The notes beneath the pieces were generated by a model. The model saw only the letters and a list, made by a program, of their open reading frames with translations, ran no database searches and was not told the origin of the DNA. Source: Solwaraspora sp. WMMD792 (GTDB lineage: Bacteria; Actinomycetota; Actinomycetes; Mycobacteriales; Micromonosporaceae). Taken from it: a stretch of 64,000 nucleotides of DNA. Shown here piece by piece: positions 8,393 to 16,746 of this stretch. The stretch lies in contig NZ_JARUBH010000009.1 in assembly GCF_029626105.1 (NCBI RefSeq), positions 2,790,001 through 2,854,000 on the forward strand, given 5' to 3'. Position numbers and translations under genes: made by a program. Every line of letters begins with the position of its first letter. Within the stretch, counting starts at the first letter, position 1.

Positions 8393-10048
8393 TCAGCCGA
8401 ATCGGTTCGCGGCGTCGGCCCGCAACCGGGCCTTGTCCGCCTTGCCGCCCGCGCTCAGCGGCAGCTCGGCCAGGGTTACCAGCCGTTCCGGCCACTCGTA
8501 CTTGGAGACTCCCCGGGCGGCCAGCTCGGCCCGCAGCTCGTCGAGGGTCAGCTCGGCTCCGTCGGTGGTCACCACGTACGCGCAGGCCCGCTCGCCGAGC
8601 ACCTCGTCGGCGGCCGGCACCACCGCCACCTGGGCGACCCGCTCGCAACCGCCGACCGCCTCCTCGACGGCCAGCACACTGATGTTGTGTCCACCCCGGA
8701 TGATGAAGTCCGCCACCCGGCCGGTGACCGTCAGATACCCGGCCGGGTCGATCCGCACCAGGTCACCGGTGAGCATCCAGCCCTGCGGGTTGACCAGTTG
8801 CCGGTTGGCGTCCGGGTCGTCGTAGTACCCGGGGGTCAGCCCGGGCCCCCGGGCGGCGCACTGCCCGGGCCCGCCGGACGCGGTCACATCGGTGCCGTCG
8901 GCGTCGAACAGCCGGACCCGCATCTGCGGGATCACCCGGCCGGCGGTGCCGAGCCGGTGCTCCCGGGAGTCGTCGACCCGGGTCACACTGATCGGTCCGG
9001 CCTCGTTGGAGCCGTAGAACTGCAGCACGGCGCAGCCGGTCTCCTCCTCGAACCTCGCCGCCCGCTGGGCCGGCACCCGCTCCCCGCCGGTGAACAGCAC
9101 CCGCAGCGACGACACGTCCCGCCCGGCGTGCCCACCGGCGTTGAGCATCATCACGAACTGGCTGGTCACCGCAGCGAGCACGGTGACCCGGTGCCGTTCG
9201 ATCAGCTGCCAGGTCTGCTCCGCGTCGAACTCCTCGGCCAGCACCGTCGGGTAGCCGTACATGGTCGGCACCACGTGCCCGCTCCACTGCCCGAAGCCGT
9301 ACGGGGCGGGCAGCACACTGGCGAACACCTCGTCCGGACCGAACCGGGCGGCCTCGGCCGCGAGCGGCCCGAAGTACTTGCGGGTGTTCATCGTCTGCAT
9401 CACACACTTGGGCAGCCCGGTCGTGCCCGACGTGGAGTTGAGGAAGAACAGGTCGTTGGCGCCGAGGCCGCGGCCGGCGAGGGCGGCGGCCGCCGTGGCC
9501 ACGTCGGGCAGTGGGAGTGGTTCACCGTCGCGCAGCAGGCTGACCTCGCCGGCCGGGGTCAGCCGTACGGCCAGGTGCGCCGGCCGGTCCGGCGCCGGGT
9601 CTCCGGCGCGCAGTTCGGCGGCCAGGTCGGCGGCGGCGCGGCCCCGGTGCACCGGCCGGGTGAGCAGCGCGGTCGCCCGGGTACGCCGGATGAGGTGCCG
9701 TACCTCGGCCGCGCCGGCCCGGGGGCCGATGCCGACCGTCACCAGGCCGGCCTTCTGCGCCGCGAGGTAGGCGACGTGCACCAGCGCGCCGTTGGTGAGC
9801 AGGGTGGCGATCCGCTCCCCCGGCCGCAGGCCGGCCAGCGCGTAGCCGCCGGCCAGCCGGGTGCTCAGCGTGTCGTACGCCGACCAGCTCAGGGTGGCGT
9901 CGGTGGCGATGAACGCCGGGTCGTCGGGGCGGGCGGCGGCGTGCCGGGCGACCATCGACGCGATGGTGTCGTCGTCCCAGTGCCCGGCCCGGGTGTACTC
10001 GTCGATGGTCGCCCGGTCGAAGACGGCCGGTCCGGTGGCTGCGGTCAT
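8393..10048 (-). CDS. Acyl-CoA synthetase (adenylate-forming), probable steroid-acid or HIP CoA ligase
   Basis: Class I adenylate-forming ligase of 551 residues that would activate a carboxylic acid to its CoA thioester using ATP. P-loop STSGTTGLPK, adenine motif YGSNEAGP, hinge LTGDLVRID and the C-terminal catalytic lysine in GGKADKARLR are all present. The ATG at 10048 has AGGAGA seven bases upstream and overlaps the stop of the preceding gene (ATGA). It is the last gene of the ipd operon. In mycobacteria FadD3 makes HIP-CoA in this regulon; this protein does not look like a close FadD3 (it is longer and differs around the substrate pocket, recalled comparison), so it may be a non-orthologous replacement or act on a related acid. 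Confidence 0.82.
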   Translation of the reverse strand: MTAATGPAVFDRATIDEYTRAGHWDDDTIASMVARHAAARPDDPAFIATDATLSWSAYDTLSTRLAGGYALAGLRPGERIATLLTNGALVHVAYLAAQKAGLVTVGIGPRAGAAEVRHLIRRTRATALLTRPVHRGRAAADLAAELRAGDPAPDRPAHLAVRLTPAGEVSLLRDGEPLPLPDVATAAAALAGRGLGANDLFFLNSTSGTTGLPKCVMQTMNTRKYFGPLAAEAARFGPDEVFASVLPAPYGFGQWSGHVVPTMYGYPTVLAEEFDAEQTWQLIERHRVTVLAAVTSQFVMMLNAGGHAGRDVSSLRVLFTGGERVPAQRAARFEEETGCAVLQFYGSNEAGPISVTRVDDSREHRLGTAGRVIPQMRVRLFDADGTDVTASGGPGQCAARGPGLTPGYYDDPDANRQLVNPQGWMLTGDLVRIDPAGYLTVTGRVADFIIRGGHNISVLAVEEAVGGCERVAQVAVVPAADEVLGERACAYVVTTDGAELTLDELRAELAARGVSKYEWPERLVTLAELPLSAGGKADKARLRADAANRFG

Positions 10049-10950
10049 GCGTTCTCTCCTGCGGGGTGGCCGGCCGATGCCGGGTCGGGCCACAGCGGCG
10101 CGAGCCGCTCGGCGACGGAGTCGAGGGCGGCCAGCCGGTCCGCCCGGGTGGCTGCCGGTGGCAGCCGGGTGAACGGCGCGACGACCAGGTGATTGAGTCC
10201 TGCGTCGCGGTACGCCTCGACGGCGGCGACGCTGATCTCGCCGGAGAGCCGGACGTGGTGGGTGAAGTCGTCGTCGGCCCGGCCGAGCTGCTCCCGCAGC
10301 GCGGTTATCCGACCGCACAGCCGGGCGGAGGTGGCCAGGTCGACGTCCGGCCCGAACCAGCCGGCGCCGTGCCGGGCCGCCCGACGCAGCGCGGCCCGGC
10401 TGTGCCCGCCGACCACCACCGGCACCGACGGTTGCGGCGCGGCACCGAAGTGTACGGTCGGAAAGTCGAAGAACCGCCCGTGGTGGGCGACCGGCCGGCC
10501 GGACCAGAGCAGGTCGAGCACCCGCAGCATTTCGTCGGTGCGGGCGCCCCGGGTGCCGAAGTCGGCGCCGAGCGCGGCGAACTCCTCGGCCATCCAGCCG
10601 ACCCCGACGCCGAGCACCGCCCGGCCGGCGGACAACTGCTGCAGGCTGGCCCAGGCACGGGCGATGTGGAACGGGTCCCTTAGCGGAGCGATCAGCACGC
10701 CGGTACCGAGCCGGATCCGGGTGGTCCGGGCGGCCAGGTGGCCGAGCGTCACGGTCACGTCGGCCAACGGGGTGCTCGGCCGGATGCCGGGGTCGCCCGA
10801 GGACCGGTACGGGTAGGTCGGTGCGTACTGTGCCGGGGTGATCACGTGGTCGGCCAGCCAGACGGTGTGGAAGCCGAGCTGCTCGGCGTGCACCGCGAGC
10901 GGCGCGTACTCGGTGGCCGGCAGGCCGAACAGCTGCAGGTCGAACCGCAT
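10045..10950 (-). CDS. LLM-class F420-dependent oxidoreductase
   Basis: 301-residue luciferase-like TIM-barrel oxidoreductase of the type found in F420-using actinobacteria. Typical segments: an ADHV-type loop, TTRIRLGTGV, GVGVGWMAEEF (phosphate/F420 binding) and a VPVVVGGHS strand. The gene overlaps its neighbours on both sides (TGATG with the crotonase upstream, ATGA with the ligase downstream), so it is co-translated with the HIP-pathway enzymes. It could reduce a C=C or C=O in a ring intermediate. I do not recall a member of this family in the mycobacterial KstR2 regulon, so its step is an open question. Confidence 0.82.
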   Translation of the reverse strand: MRFDLQLFGLPATEYAPLAVHAEQLGFHTVWLADHVITPAQYAPTYPYRSSGDPGIRPSTPLADVTVTLGHLAARTTRIRLGTGVLIAPLRDPFHIARAWASLQQLSAGRAVLGVGVGWMAEEFAALGADFGTRGARTDEMLRVLDLLWSGRPVAHHGRFFDFPTVHFGAAPQPSVPVVVGGHSRAALRRAARHGAGWFGPDVDLATSARLCGRITALREQLGRADDDFTHHVRLSGEISVAAVEAYRDAGLNHLVVAPFTRLPPAATRADRLAALDSVAERLAPLWPDPASAGHPAGENA

Positions 10951-11831
10951 CAGCCGGCACCGTCCGTCCGCTCGCGCATGCTCCGGGCGTCGTGGCCGGC
11001 CAGCGGATCGTCACCGACCTCCGCGTTGTGTGCGTGCGCCACGTGGTGCAGACCGAACACCGAATCCATCCCGGCGCGCAGACCCATCAGGTCCTCGGCC
11101 TGGTTGACCGCCTTCTTGGTCAGCGCCAGACCGAGCCGGGGCATGGTGGCGATCCGGCCGGCCAGCTCCATCGTGTACGCCTCCAGCTCGGCCCGGGGCA
11201 CCACCCGGTTGACCATGCCGAGGGCCAACGCCCGGTCCGCGTCCACCCGCTCGCCGAGGAAGAGGAACTCCTTGGCGAACCGGGGTCCCATCACCCACGG
11301 GTGGGCGAAGTACTCGACGCCGGGGATGCCCATCCGTACCACCGGGTCGGCGAACCGGGCGTCGTCGGCGGCGACGATCAGGTCACAGCACCAGGCGAGC
11401 ATCAGACCGCCGGCGATGCAGGCGCCCTGCACCATGGCGACGGTCGGTTTGGGCAGTTCCCGCCAGCGCCGGCACATGCCGAGGTAGACCTCGGACTCGC
11501 GGGCGAACCGGCTCTCCGCGCCGGCCTTGCCGACGTGGTCCCACCACAGCCCGGCCCGGCGCGGGAAGCTGCGGTCGGCGTCGCGCCCGGGTGTGCCGAT
11601 GTCGTGCCCGGCCGAGAAGTGCTTGCCGGCACCGGCGAGCACCACCACCCGTACGTCGTCGTCGGCGGCGGCCCGGGAGAAGGCGTCGTCGAGGGCGTAG
11701 GTCATCGCGGAGTTCTGCGCGTTGGCGTACCGGGGGCGGTTCATGGTGACCACCGCCACCGGCCCGTCGGTGGCGTACCGGACCACCGCCTCGTCGTCGT
11801 GGGCCGTAGCGTCGTCGGCGGCGTCGGTCAC
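10950..11831 (-). CDS. Crotonase-fold protein, non-canonical active site
   Basis: 293-residue enoyl-CoA hydratase/isomerase superfamily member. The oxyanion-hole segments are clear (GKHFSAGHD and ACIAGGLMLAW). The two glutamates of true hydratases appear to be absent: the GGGxELA position reads GGLMLA and the FGxPE position reads FADPV. It is therefore more likely a hydrolase, isomerase or retro-condensation enzyme than a plain hydratase. The GTG at 11831 has AAGGAGG at ideal spacing and forms a GTGA overlap with the acyl-CoA dehydrogenase upstream. It lies in the middle of the ipd operon, so a ring-cleavage or side-chain step on a CoA ester is likely. Confidence 0.8.
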   Translation of the reverse strand: MTDAADDATAHDDEAVVRYATDGPVAVVTMNRPRYANAQNSAMTYALDDAFSRAAADDDVRVVVLAGAGKHFSAGHDIGTPGRDADRSFPRRAGLWWDHVGKAGAESRFARESEVYLGMCRRWRELPKPTVAMVQGACIAGGLMLAWCCDLIVAADDARFADPVVRMGIPGVEYFAHPWVMGPRFAKEFLFLGERVDADRALALGMVNRVVPRAELEAYTMELAGRIATMPRLGLALTKKAVNQAEDLMGLRAGMDSVFGLHHVAHAHNAEVGDDPLAGHDARSMRERTDGAG

Positions 11832-12874
11832 GGTCGTCCTCCTTGCTCGGCGGTGGCGGCCGGCAGTCCGATCGCGGTGCCGAGCCGGTCGAGGTGGTGG
11901 TCGGTGCCGCCGGCCGCGGCCACGATCGCCCACCCCCGCTTGGCGTACAGGTGCAGGTCGTACTCGACGGTGTAGCCGATCGCGCCGTGGCACTGCAGCG
12001 CGGCGCGGGCGGTCTGCTCGGCGGCGTCGGCGGCGAGCAGGTAGCCGGCCGACACGTCGGCCGGGCGGCTGTCGGCACCGGTGGCGGCCGCCCAGCCGGC
12101 GGCGAGCACCGCTGGGGCGGCGAGTTCCAGCCCGAGCAGGGCGTCGGCGAGCTGGTGCTGCACCGCCTGGAAGCTGCCGACCGGGGCGCCGAACTGGCGG
12201 CGGGTGCCGACGTGCGCGACGGTGAGGTCGAGCATCCGCCGGCCGAGCCCGACCAGCTGGGCCGACGCGGCCAGGGTGGCCCGGTCGGCGGTCAGCGCCA
12301 GCAGGTCCGCCGGCACGTCGAGCCGGGTGCCGACGGACGGCCCGACGGCGGGGTCGCCGGTGAGCCGCAACGCGGCCCGGCTGCCGTCCATGGTCGGCAC
12401 CGGCGTGGTCGCGACCTCGTCCGGCCGGACCAGCCGGGGTCCGTCCGGCGAGGTCAGGAGCAGCAGCAGGTCGGCCCGCTGCCCGTACGGGACCAGGCCG
12501 CCCGGCCCGGCGACGGCGATCCGGCAGCGGCCCTCGACGAGCGCGGCGAGCTGCCCGCCGGGGTCGCCGGCCGCGGCCAGCAGCGGGCCGGCGACGGCGG
12601 CGGTCTCGGCCACCGGCAGTGGCACCGCCGCGTACCCGGCGGCGGTGAGCAGCGGCGCCAGGTCCACCTCGGTCAGTCCGAGTCCGCCAGCGGACTCGGG
12701 CACCATCGCGGCGAGCAAACCCATCTCAGCGAGCGCGGTCCACAGCCGGTCCAGCGGCGCGGGATCCCCGCCGGGCCAGCCGGCGCGGACCACCGCCGGT
12801 GGGCATTCGGCGGTGAGCAGGTCGTCAACCGCGTCGCGCAGCGTGGCCTGCTCGTCGGTGAGGGCGAACCGCAT
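11828..12874 (-). CDS. Acyl-CoA dehydrogenase, FadE subunit 1 (short form)
   Basis: 348-residue flavin acyl-CoA dehydrogenase of the shorter, divergent kind that pairs with a longer partner in actinobacterial steroid degradation. An N-terminal helical domain (FALTDEQATLRDAV), a reduced middle beta domain and a C-terminal helical domain with RRQFGAPVGSFQAVQH and LQCHGAIGYTVEYDLH can be followed. ATG 12874 has GGAGGAG upstream. It directly follows the 379-residue FadE gene and the crotonase overlaps its end. Steroid FadE pairs are known to form alpha2beta2 heterotetramers; by context the two here probably dehydrogenate a HIP-derived CoA ester or MOODA-CoA. Which mycobacterial FadE it corresponds to cannot be decided here. 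Confidence 0.85.
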   Translation of the reverse strand: MRFALTDEQATLRDAVDDLLTAECPPAVVRAGWPGGDPAPLDRLWTALAEMGLLAAMVPESAGGLGLTEVDLAPLLTAAGYAAVPLPVAETAAVAGPLLAAAGDPGGQLAALVEGRCRIAVAGPGGLVPYGQRADLLLLLTSPDGPRLVRPDEVATTPVPTMDGSRAALRLTGDPAVGPSVGTRLDVPADLLALTADRATLAASAQLVGLGRRMLDLTVAHVGTRRQFGAPVGSFQAVQHQLADALLGLELAAPAVLAAGWAAATGADSRPADVSAGYLLAADAAEQTARAALQCHGAIGYTVEYDLHLYAKRGWAIVAAAGGTDHHLDRLGTAIGLPAATAEQGGRP

Positions 12875-12886
12875 GCCGTCTCCTCC

Positions 12887-14026
12887 TCAGCGTCGGGGCA
12901 GGCCGAGCAGCCGCTCGGCGACGATGCCGCGTTGGATCTCGTTGGTGCCGGCGTAGATCGGGCCGGCCAGGGAGAACTGGAAGCCCCGGGTCCAGTCGGC
13001 GTCGACCTCGGCGTCCGGGCCGAGCAGGTCGAGGGCGGTACGGTGCAGCGCGATGTCCAGCTCGGACCAGTGGATCTTGTTGAGGCTGGCCGCCGCGCCC
13101 GGCGGGTCACCGTCGAGCATCCGGGTCACCTGGGCCAGGGTGAACAGCTGGTAGGCGCGGGCGCCGAGCCAGGCCCGTACCACCTGCTCGCGCAGCCGGC
13201 CGGTGAGCCGGTCCGGCCGGTCGCCGGCCAGCTGGACCAGCCGGGCGGCGGCCGCGGTGAACCGGCCCGGCGGGCGCAGGGTGAGGCCCCGTTCGGAGCC
13301 GGTGGTGGCCATCGCCACCCGCCAGCCGGCCCCGACCTCGCCGATCACGTCGGCGTCGGGGACGAACACGTCGTCGAGGTAGACGTCGGCGAACCCCTCG
13401 TCGCCGTCGAACCGGCCGAATCCCCGCACGGTCACCCCGGGGGCGTCCAGCGGCACCAGGAAGTAGGTCAGCCCCCGGTGCCGCTGCTGCTGCGGGTCGG
13501 TGCGGAACAGGCCGAACAGGTGGGTGCAGAACGCGCCCCGGGTGGTCCACGTCTTGTGCCCGGTCAGCCGCCACCCGCCGGCCGCGTCGTCGCGGACCGC
13601 CCGGCTGGTCAACGCGGCCAGGTCGCTGCCGGCGCCCGGTTCGGACCAGCCCTGGCACCACAGCTGCTCGGCGGCGGCCATCGCCGGGAGGATCCGGTCC
13701 CGCTGCTCGTCGGTGCCGAACTCGAACAGGGTCGGCGCGAGCAGGAAGATGCCGTTCTGGGTGACCCGCTGCGGAGCGCCGGCGGCGGCGTACTCCTCCT
13801 CGAAGATCAACCACTGCCAGAGCGAGGCGTCCCGGCCGCCGTAGCGGCGCGGCCAGGAGACCACCGACCAGCCGCCGTCGTGCAGCGTGCGCTCCCACTC
13901 CAGGTGGGCGGCGAAGCCGGCCCGGGTGTCACCGGAGGGTAGCGGACGGGCTGGCCGGTGGGCGCGCAGCCAGTCGCGGGCCTCGGCGCGGAACTGTTCG
14001 TCGGCGGGGTCCGGACGCAGGTCCAT
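12887..14026 (-). CDS. Acyl-CoA dehydrogenase, FadE subunit 2 (long form)
   Basis: 379-residue acyl-CoA dehydrogenase with complete domains: N-terminal helices, the LWCQGWSEPGAGSDLA flavin-binding strand, a TGHKTWTT loop and the C-terminal YAGTNEIQRGIVAERLLG segment. In medium-chain enzymes the catalytic base is the Glu of YEGTS; here that position is Ala, so the base must be elsewhere or come from the partner subunit at 11828-12874. AGGAGGG lies upstream of the ATG, and echA20 ends only three bases before it. General similarity to the FadE30/FadE31 group of the mycobacterial HIP pathway; exact orthology not established. Confidence 0.87.
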   Translation of the reverse strand: MDLRPDPADEQFRAEARDWLRAHRPARPLPSGDTRAGFAAHLEWERTLHDGGWSVVSWPRRYGGRDASLWQWLIFEEEYAAAGAPQRVTQNGIFLLAPTLFEFGTDEQRDRILPAMAAAEQLWCQGWSEPGAGSDLAALTSRAVRDDAAGGWRLTGHKTWTTRGAFCTHLFGLFRTDPQQQRHRGLTYFLVPLDAPGVTVRGFGRFDGDEGFADVYLDDVFVPDADVIGEVGAGWRVAMATTGSERGLTLRPPGRFTAAAARLVQLAGDRPDRLTGRLREQVVRAWLGARAYQLFTLAQVTRMLDGDPPGAAASLNKIHWSELDIALHRTALDLLGPDAEVDADWTRGFQFSLAGPIYAGTNEIQRGIVAERLLGLPRR

Positions 14027-14029
14027 CGG

Positions 14030-14854
14030 TCAGCCCTCCTGGCCGGGGTCGGCTGCCGGGCCAGCACCGTGATGCCGGGCCGGCCCGGGGGCGGGCCGGT
14101 CGCCGAAGCCGTCGCGGACCCGGTGCGCGACACCGGACAGGTTCAACTCGAAGGTGAAGCCCTGCTCGTAGCGGTAGCTGCGTTTGACGTCCCACGGGTC
14201 GATGCCGTTGAGCGACTCCTTCGCCGCCCGGATCACCGCCGGGTCCTTGGCGGCGATCTGCCGGGCGACCTCCAGCGCGGCGGACCGCAGCGCGGCGGCG
14301 GGGACCACGCGCAGCACCGAGCCGTAGGCGTGCAGCTCGGCGGCGGTGGCGGTGGCGGAGGTGTAGAGCATCGCCCGGGCCCGGTGCTGCGGCACCAGCC
14401 GGGACAGGTGGGTGGCGGCGCCGAGCGCGCCCCGGTCCACCTCGGGCAGCCCGAACGTGGCGTCGTCGCTGGCGATGACGATGTCGGCGTTGCCCACCAG
14501 ACCGATGCCACCGCCGAGGCAGAAGCCGTGGACGGCGGCGACCACCGGCACCGGGCAGTCGTAGACGGCGGCGAACGCCGCGAAGCAGCCCCGGTTGGCG
14601 CCGATCAGCGCGTCGTTGCCGGGGTCGGCCTGGATCTGCTTGATGTCGACGCCGGCGTTGAAGCCACGGCCCTGCGCCCGCAGCACCACGACCCGGGTGG
14701 CCGGGTCGGCGCCGGCGGCGGTGACCGCCTCGGCGAGGCGGTACCAGCCGGCGACCGGCAGGGCGTTGACGGGCGGCCGGTCGACCACGATCTCGGTCAC
14801 TCCGTCGGTGCCGGTGGTCGCGACGACCATCGCACTGTCCGCTGTGGATGTCAT
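14030..14854 (-). CDS. echA20: EchA20, ring-opening hydrolase of the steroid C/D pathway
   Basis: 274-residue crotonase-fold enzyme. Its sequence is very close to what I recall of Mycobacterium tuberculosis EchA20: shared blocks include GRGFNAGVDIK, ANRGCFAAF, GGGIGLVGN, the DDATFGLPEV run followed by RGALGAATHLSRLVPQH, and EQGFTFELNL. In mycobacteria this enzyme hydrolytically opens the remaining five-membered ring of the bicyclic HIEC-CoA to give the monocyclic COCHEA-CoA, the substrate of IpdAB. GAGGA stands eight bases before the ATG. The C-terminal tail, rich in Pro, Gly and Ala, extends about 20 residues past the mycobacterial end and is probably dispensable. Assignment is strong because the neighbours are the other enzymes of the same step. 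Confidence 0.9.
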   Translation of the reverse strand: MTSTADSAMVVATTGTDGVTEIVVDRPPVNALPVAGWYRLAEAVTAAGADPATRVVVLRAQGRGFNAGVDIKQIQADPGNDALIGANRGCFAAFAAVYDCPVPVVAAVHGFCLGGGIGLVGNADIVIASDDATFGLPEVDRGALGAATHLSRLVPQHRARAMLYTSATATAAELHAYGSVLRVVPAAALRSAALEVARQIAAKDPAVIRAAKESLNGIDPWDVKRSYRYEQGFTFELNLSGVAHRVRDGFGDRPAPGPARHHGAGPAADPGQEG

Positions 14855-14864
14855 GACTGGGTCC

Positions 14865-15641
14865 TCACGGGTGTTGGCTGCTGACCGAGAGCACCTCGCC
14901 CACCAGGTACGAGGCGTAGTCGCTGGCCAGGAAGACGATCACGTTGGCCACCTCCCAGGGTTCGGCGGCCCGGCCGAACGCCTCCCGGTCGGCCAGCGCG
15001 GCCAGCAGGGCGTCGTCGGTGACCTTGGCCAGGTTGGCGTGCATGGCGAGGCTCGGCGCGACGGCGTTCACCCGGACCCCGGCCTCGGCGGCCTCGACGG
15101 CGCTGCACCGGGTCAGCGCCATCACCCCGGCCTTCGCCGCGGCGTAGTGTGCCTGACCCTGCTGGGCCCGCCAGCCGAGTACGGAGGCGTTGTTGACGAT
15201 CACGCCGCTGCCGCGCGGCATCATGTGCCGCAGCGCGGCGCGGGTGCACCGGAAGGTGCCGGTGAGGGTGACGTCCAGCACCCGGTGCCACTGGTCGTCG
15301 GTCATCTCGGTGATCCGGGCGGTACCGCCCAGGCCGGCGTTGTTGACCAGCACGTCGAGCTGGCCGTAGCCGGCGACGACCTGGTCGATCATGGCCTGGA
15401 CCTGGGATTCGACGGTCACGTCGCAGACGACGGCGAGGGGTTCGACACCGGTGGCGGCGGCGAGCTCGGCGGCGGTCGCCCGCAGCCGGGTCTCGTGCCG
15501 GTCGCTGATCGCCACCCGGGCGCCCTCCTCGGCGCAGCGTCGGGCGGTCGCCGCGCCGATGCCGGTGCCGGCGGCGGCGGTGACCAGCACGGTCCGGCCG
15601 GCGAGCAGGCCGTGCCCGGCCGGCGGGTCAACGGTCGCCAT
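14865..15641 (-). CDS. ipdF: IpdF-type short-chain dehydrogenase
   Basis: 258-residue SDR. The cofactor loop is the unusual TAAAGTGIG, followed by NNAG, Ser in NNASVLGWRAQ and YAAAK. The tail FLASDYASYLVGEVLSVSSQHP and the AVEAAEAGVRVNAVAPS block match IpdF of mycobacteria and rhodococci as I recall them. IpdF oxidises or reduces the 5-hydroxy/5-oxo group of the hydrindane acid CoA ester. The ATG has AGGAGGG nine bases upstream and lies inside the 3' end of ipdC (14-base overlap), so the two are translationally coupled. Confidence 0.85.
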   Translation of the reverse strand: MATVDPPAGHGLLAGRTVLVTAAAGTGIGAATARRCAEEGARVAISDRHETRLRATAAELAAATGVEPLAVVCDVTVESQVQAMIDQVVAGYGQLDVLVNNAGLGGTARITEMTDDQWHRVLDVTLTGTFRCTRAALRHMMPRGSGVIVNNASVLGWRAQQGQAHYAAAKAGVMALTRCSAVEAAEAGVRVNAVAPSLAMHANLAKVTDDALLAALADREAFGRAAEPWEVANVIVFLASDYASYLVGEVLSVSSQHP

Positions 15642-16746
15642 CGGCTCGTCCCTCCTGCAGTCCGTCCAGCACCGCCGTCGCCTCGGTGACGATCCGGTCG
15701 ATCAGTTCGGCGCAGCTGGGCAGGTCGTCGATCAGCCCGGTCACCTGCCCGGTCGCCATCACCCCGAGGTCGGCCCGGCCGTCGACCATCGCGGCGCGCA
15801 GCAGCATCGGGGTGTTCGCGGCGAGCAGCACCTGGCCCCAGGTCAGCTCCCGGTTGCGGCGCATCGCCCGACCTTCGGCGAGCAGGTGCCGCCACGGGGT
15901 TCCGGTGAGGTGCCGGAACCGGGCGGCGCTGCGTACCGAGCGGACCAGCCGGCGTGCCGGCCCGGCGCGTTCCAGCCGGTCGATGAAGTCGGTGCGCAGC
16001 ACCCGCTGTGGTACGCCGTCGAGCGCCCGGGTGACCACGGTCCCGTCCAGCCCGGCGTCGAGGTAGCGCCGCAGTACCTGCGGGCTGACCGTGCTGTCGC
16101 TGGTGAGCAGGAACCGGGTGCCCATCGCCACCCCGGCCGCGCCGTAGGCGAGGGCGGCGACCAGACCCCGGCCGTCGAAGAACCCGCCGGCACCGATCAC
16201 CGGAATGTCGACGGCGTCGGCCACCTGCGGCAGCAGCAGACTGGTCGGGACGGCACCGGTGTGGCCGCCGCCCTCGGCGCCCTGCACGATGACCGCGTCG
16301 GCACCCCAGGCGGCCACCTTCTCGGCGTGCCGGCGGGCACCGACCGACGGCACCACCCGTACCCCGGCGTCGCGCAGCCGGGCGATCAGCTCCGGCTTCG
16401 GGGCCAGGGCGAACGAGGCGACCCGGACGTTCTCCCGGATCAGCAGATCGATCCGCTGCGCGGCGTCGGCGGCGTCGGCCCGCACGTTCACCCCGAACGG
16501 CCGCGTGGTGTTCCGCCGGATCTCGGCTATCGCGGCGGCCAGGTCGGGCAGGTCGAGGGTGGCGCCGGCGAGGATGCCCAGCCCGCCGGCCTCGGCGGTG
16601 GCGGCGACCAGCCGGGGGCCGGAGACGAAGCCCATGCCGGTCTGCACGATCGGGTAGCGCACCCCGAACAGCTCGCAGATCGGGGTGCGCAGCGCCGGAT
16701 GGGTCCGGGCCGGGCCGGCGGCCGGCCGCTCCGGGCGGTCGGTCAT
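15628..16746 (-). CDS. ipdC: IpdC-type flavin oxidoreductase (nitronate monooxygenase fold)
   Basis: 372-residue FMN-binding TIM barrel of the nitronate monooxygenase/2-nitropropane dioxygenase superfamily. N-terminal YPIVQTGMGFVSGPRLV, central VIVQGAEGGGHTG and IPVIGAGGFFDGRG, then GAAGVAMGTRFL are the expected FMN-binding segments. In the HIP pathway IpdC performs a flavin-dependent redox step on the bicyclic CoA ester before ring opening by EchA20. It overlaps ipdB upstream (ATGA) and ipdF downstream. The about 120-residue extension after the barrel is characteristic of the IpdC group and argues against a simple nitronate detoxification enzyme. Confidence 0.85.
   Translation of the reverse strand: MTDRPERPAAGPARTHPALRTPICELFGVRYPIVQTGMGFVSGPRLVAATAEAGGLGILAGATLDLPDLAAAIAEIRRNTTRPFGVNVRADAADAAQRIDLLIRENVRVASFALAPKPELIARLRDAGVRVVPSVGARRHAEKVAAWGADAVIVQGAEGGGHTGAVPTSLLLPQVADAVDIPVIGAGGFFDGRGLVAALAYGAAGVAMGTRFLLTSDSTVSPQVLRRYLDAGLDGTVVTRALDGVPQRVLRTDFIDRLERAGPARRLVRSVRSAARFRHLTGTPWRHLLAEGRAMRRNRELTWGQVLLAANTPMLLRAAMVDGRADLGVMATGQVTGLIDDLPSCAELIDRIVTEATAVLDGLQEGRADGDR

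Noticed and set aside
11843-13942. 699-codon plus-strand open frame across two acyl-CoA dehydrogenase genes
   Set aside because: Gly/Arg/Val-rich antisense translation without motifs; the minus strand holds the real enzymes.
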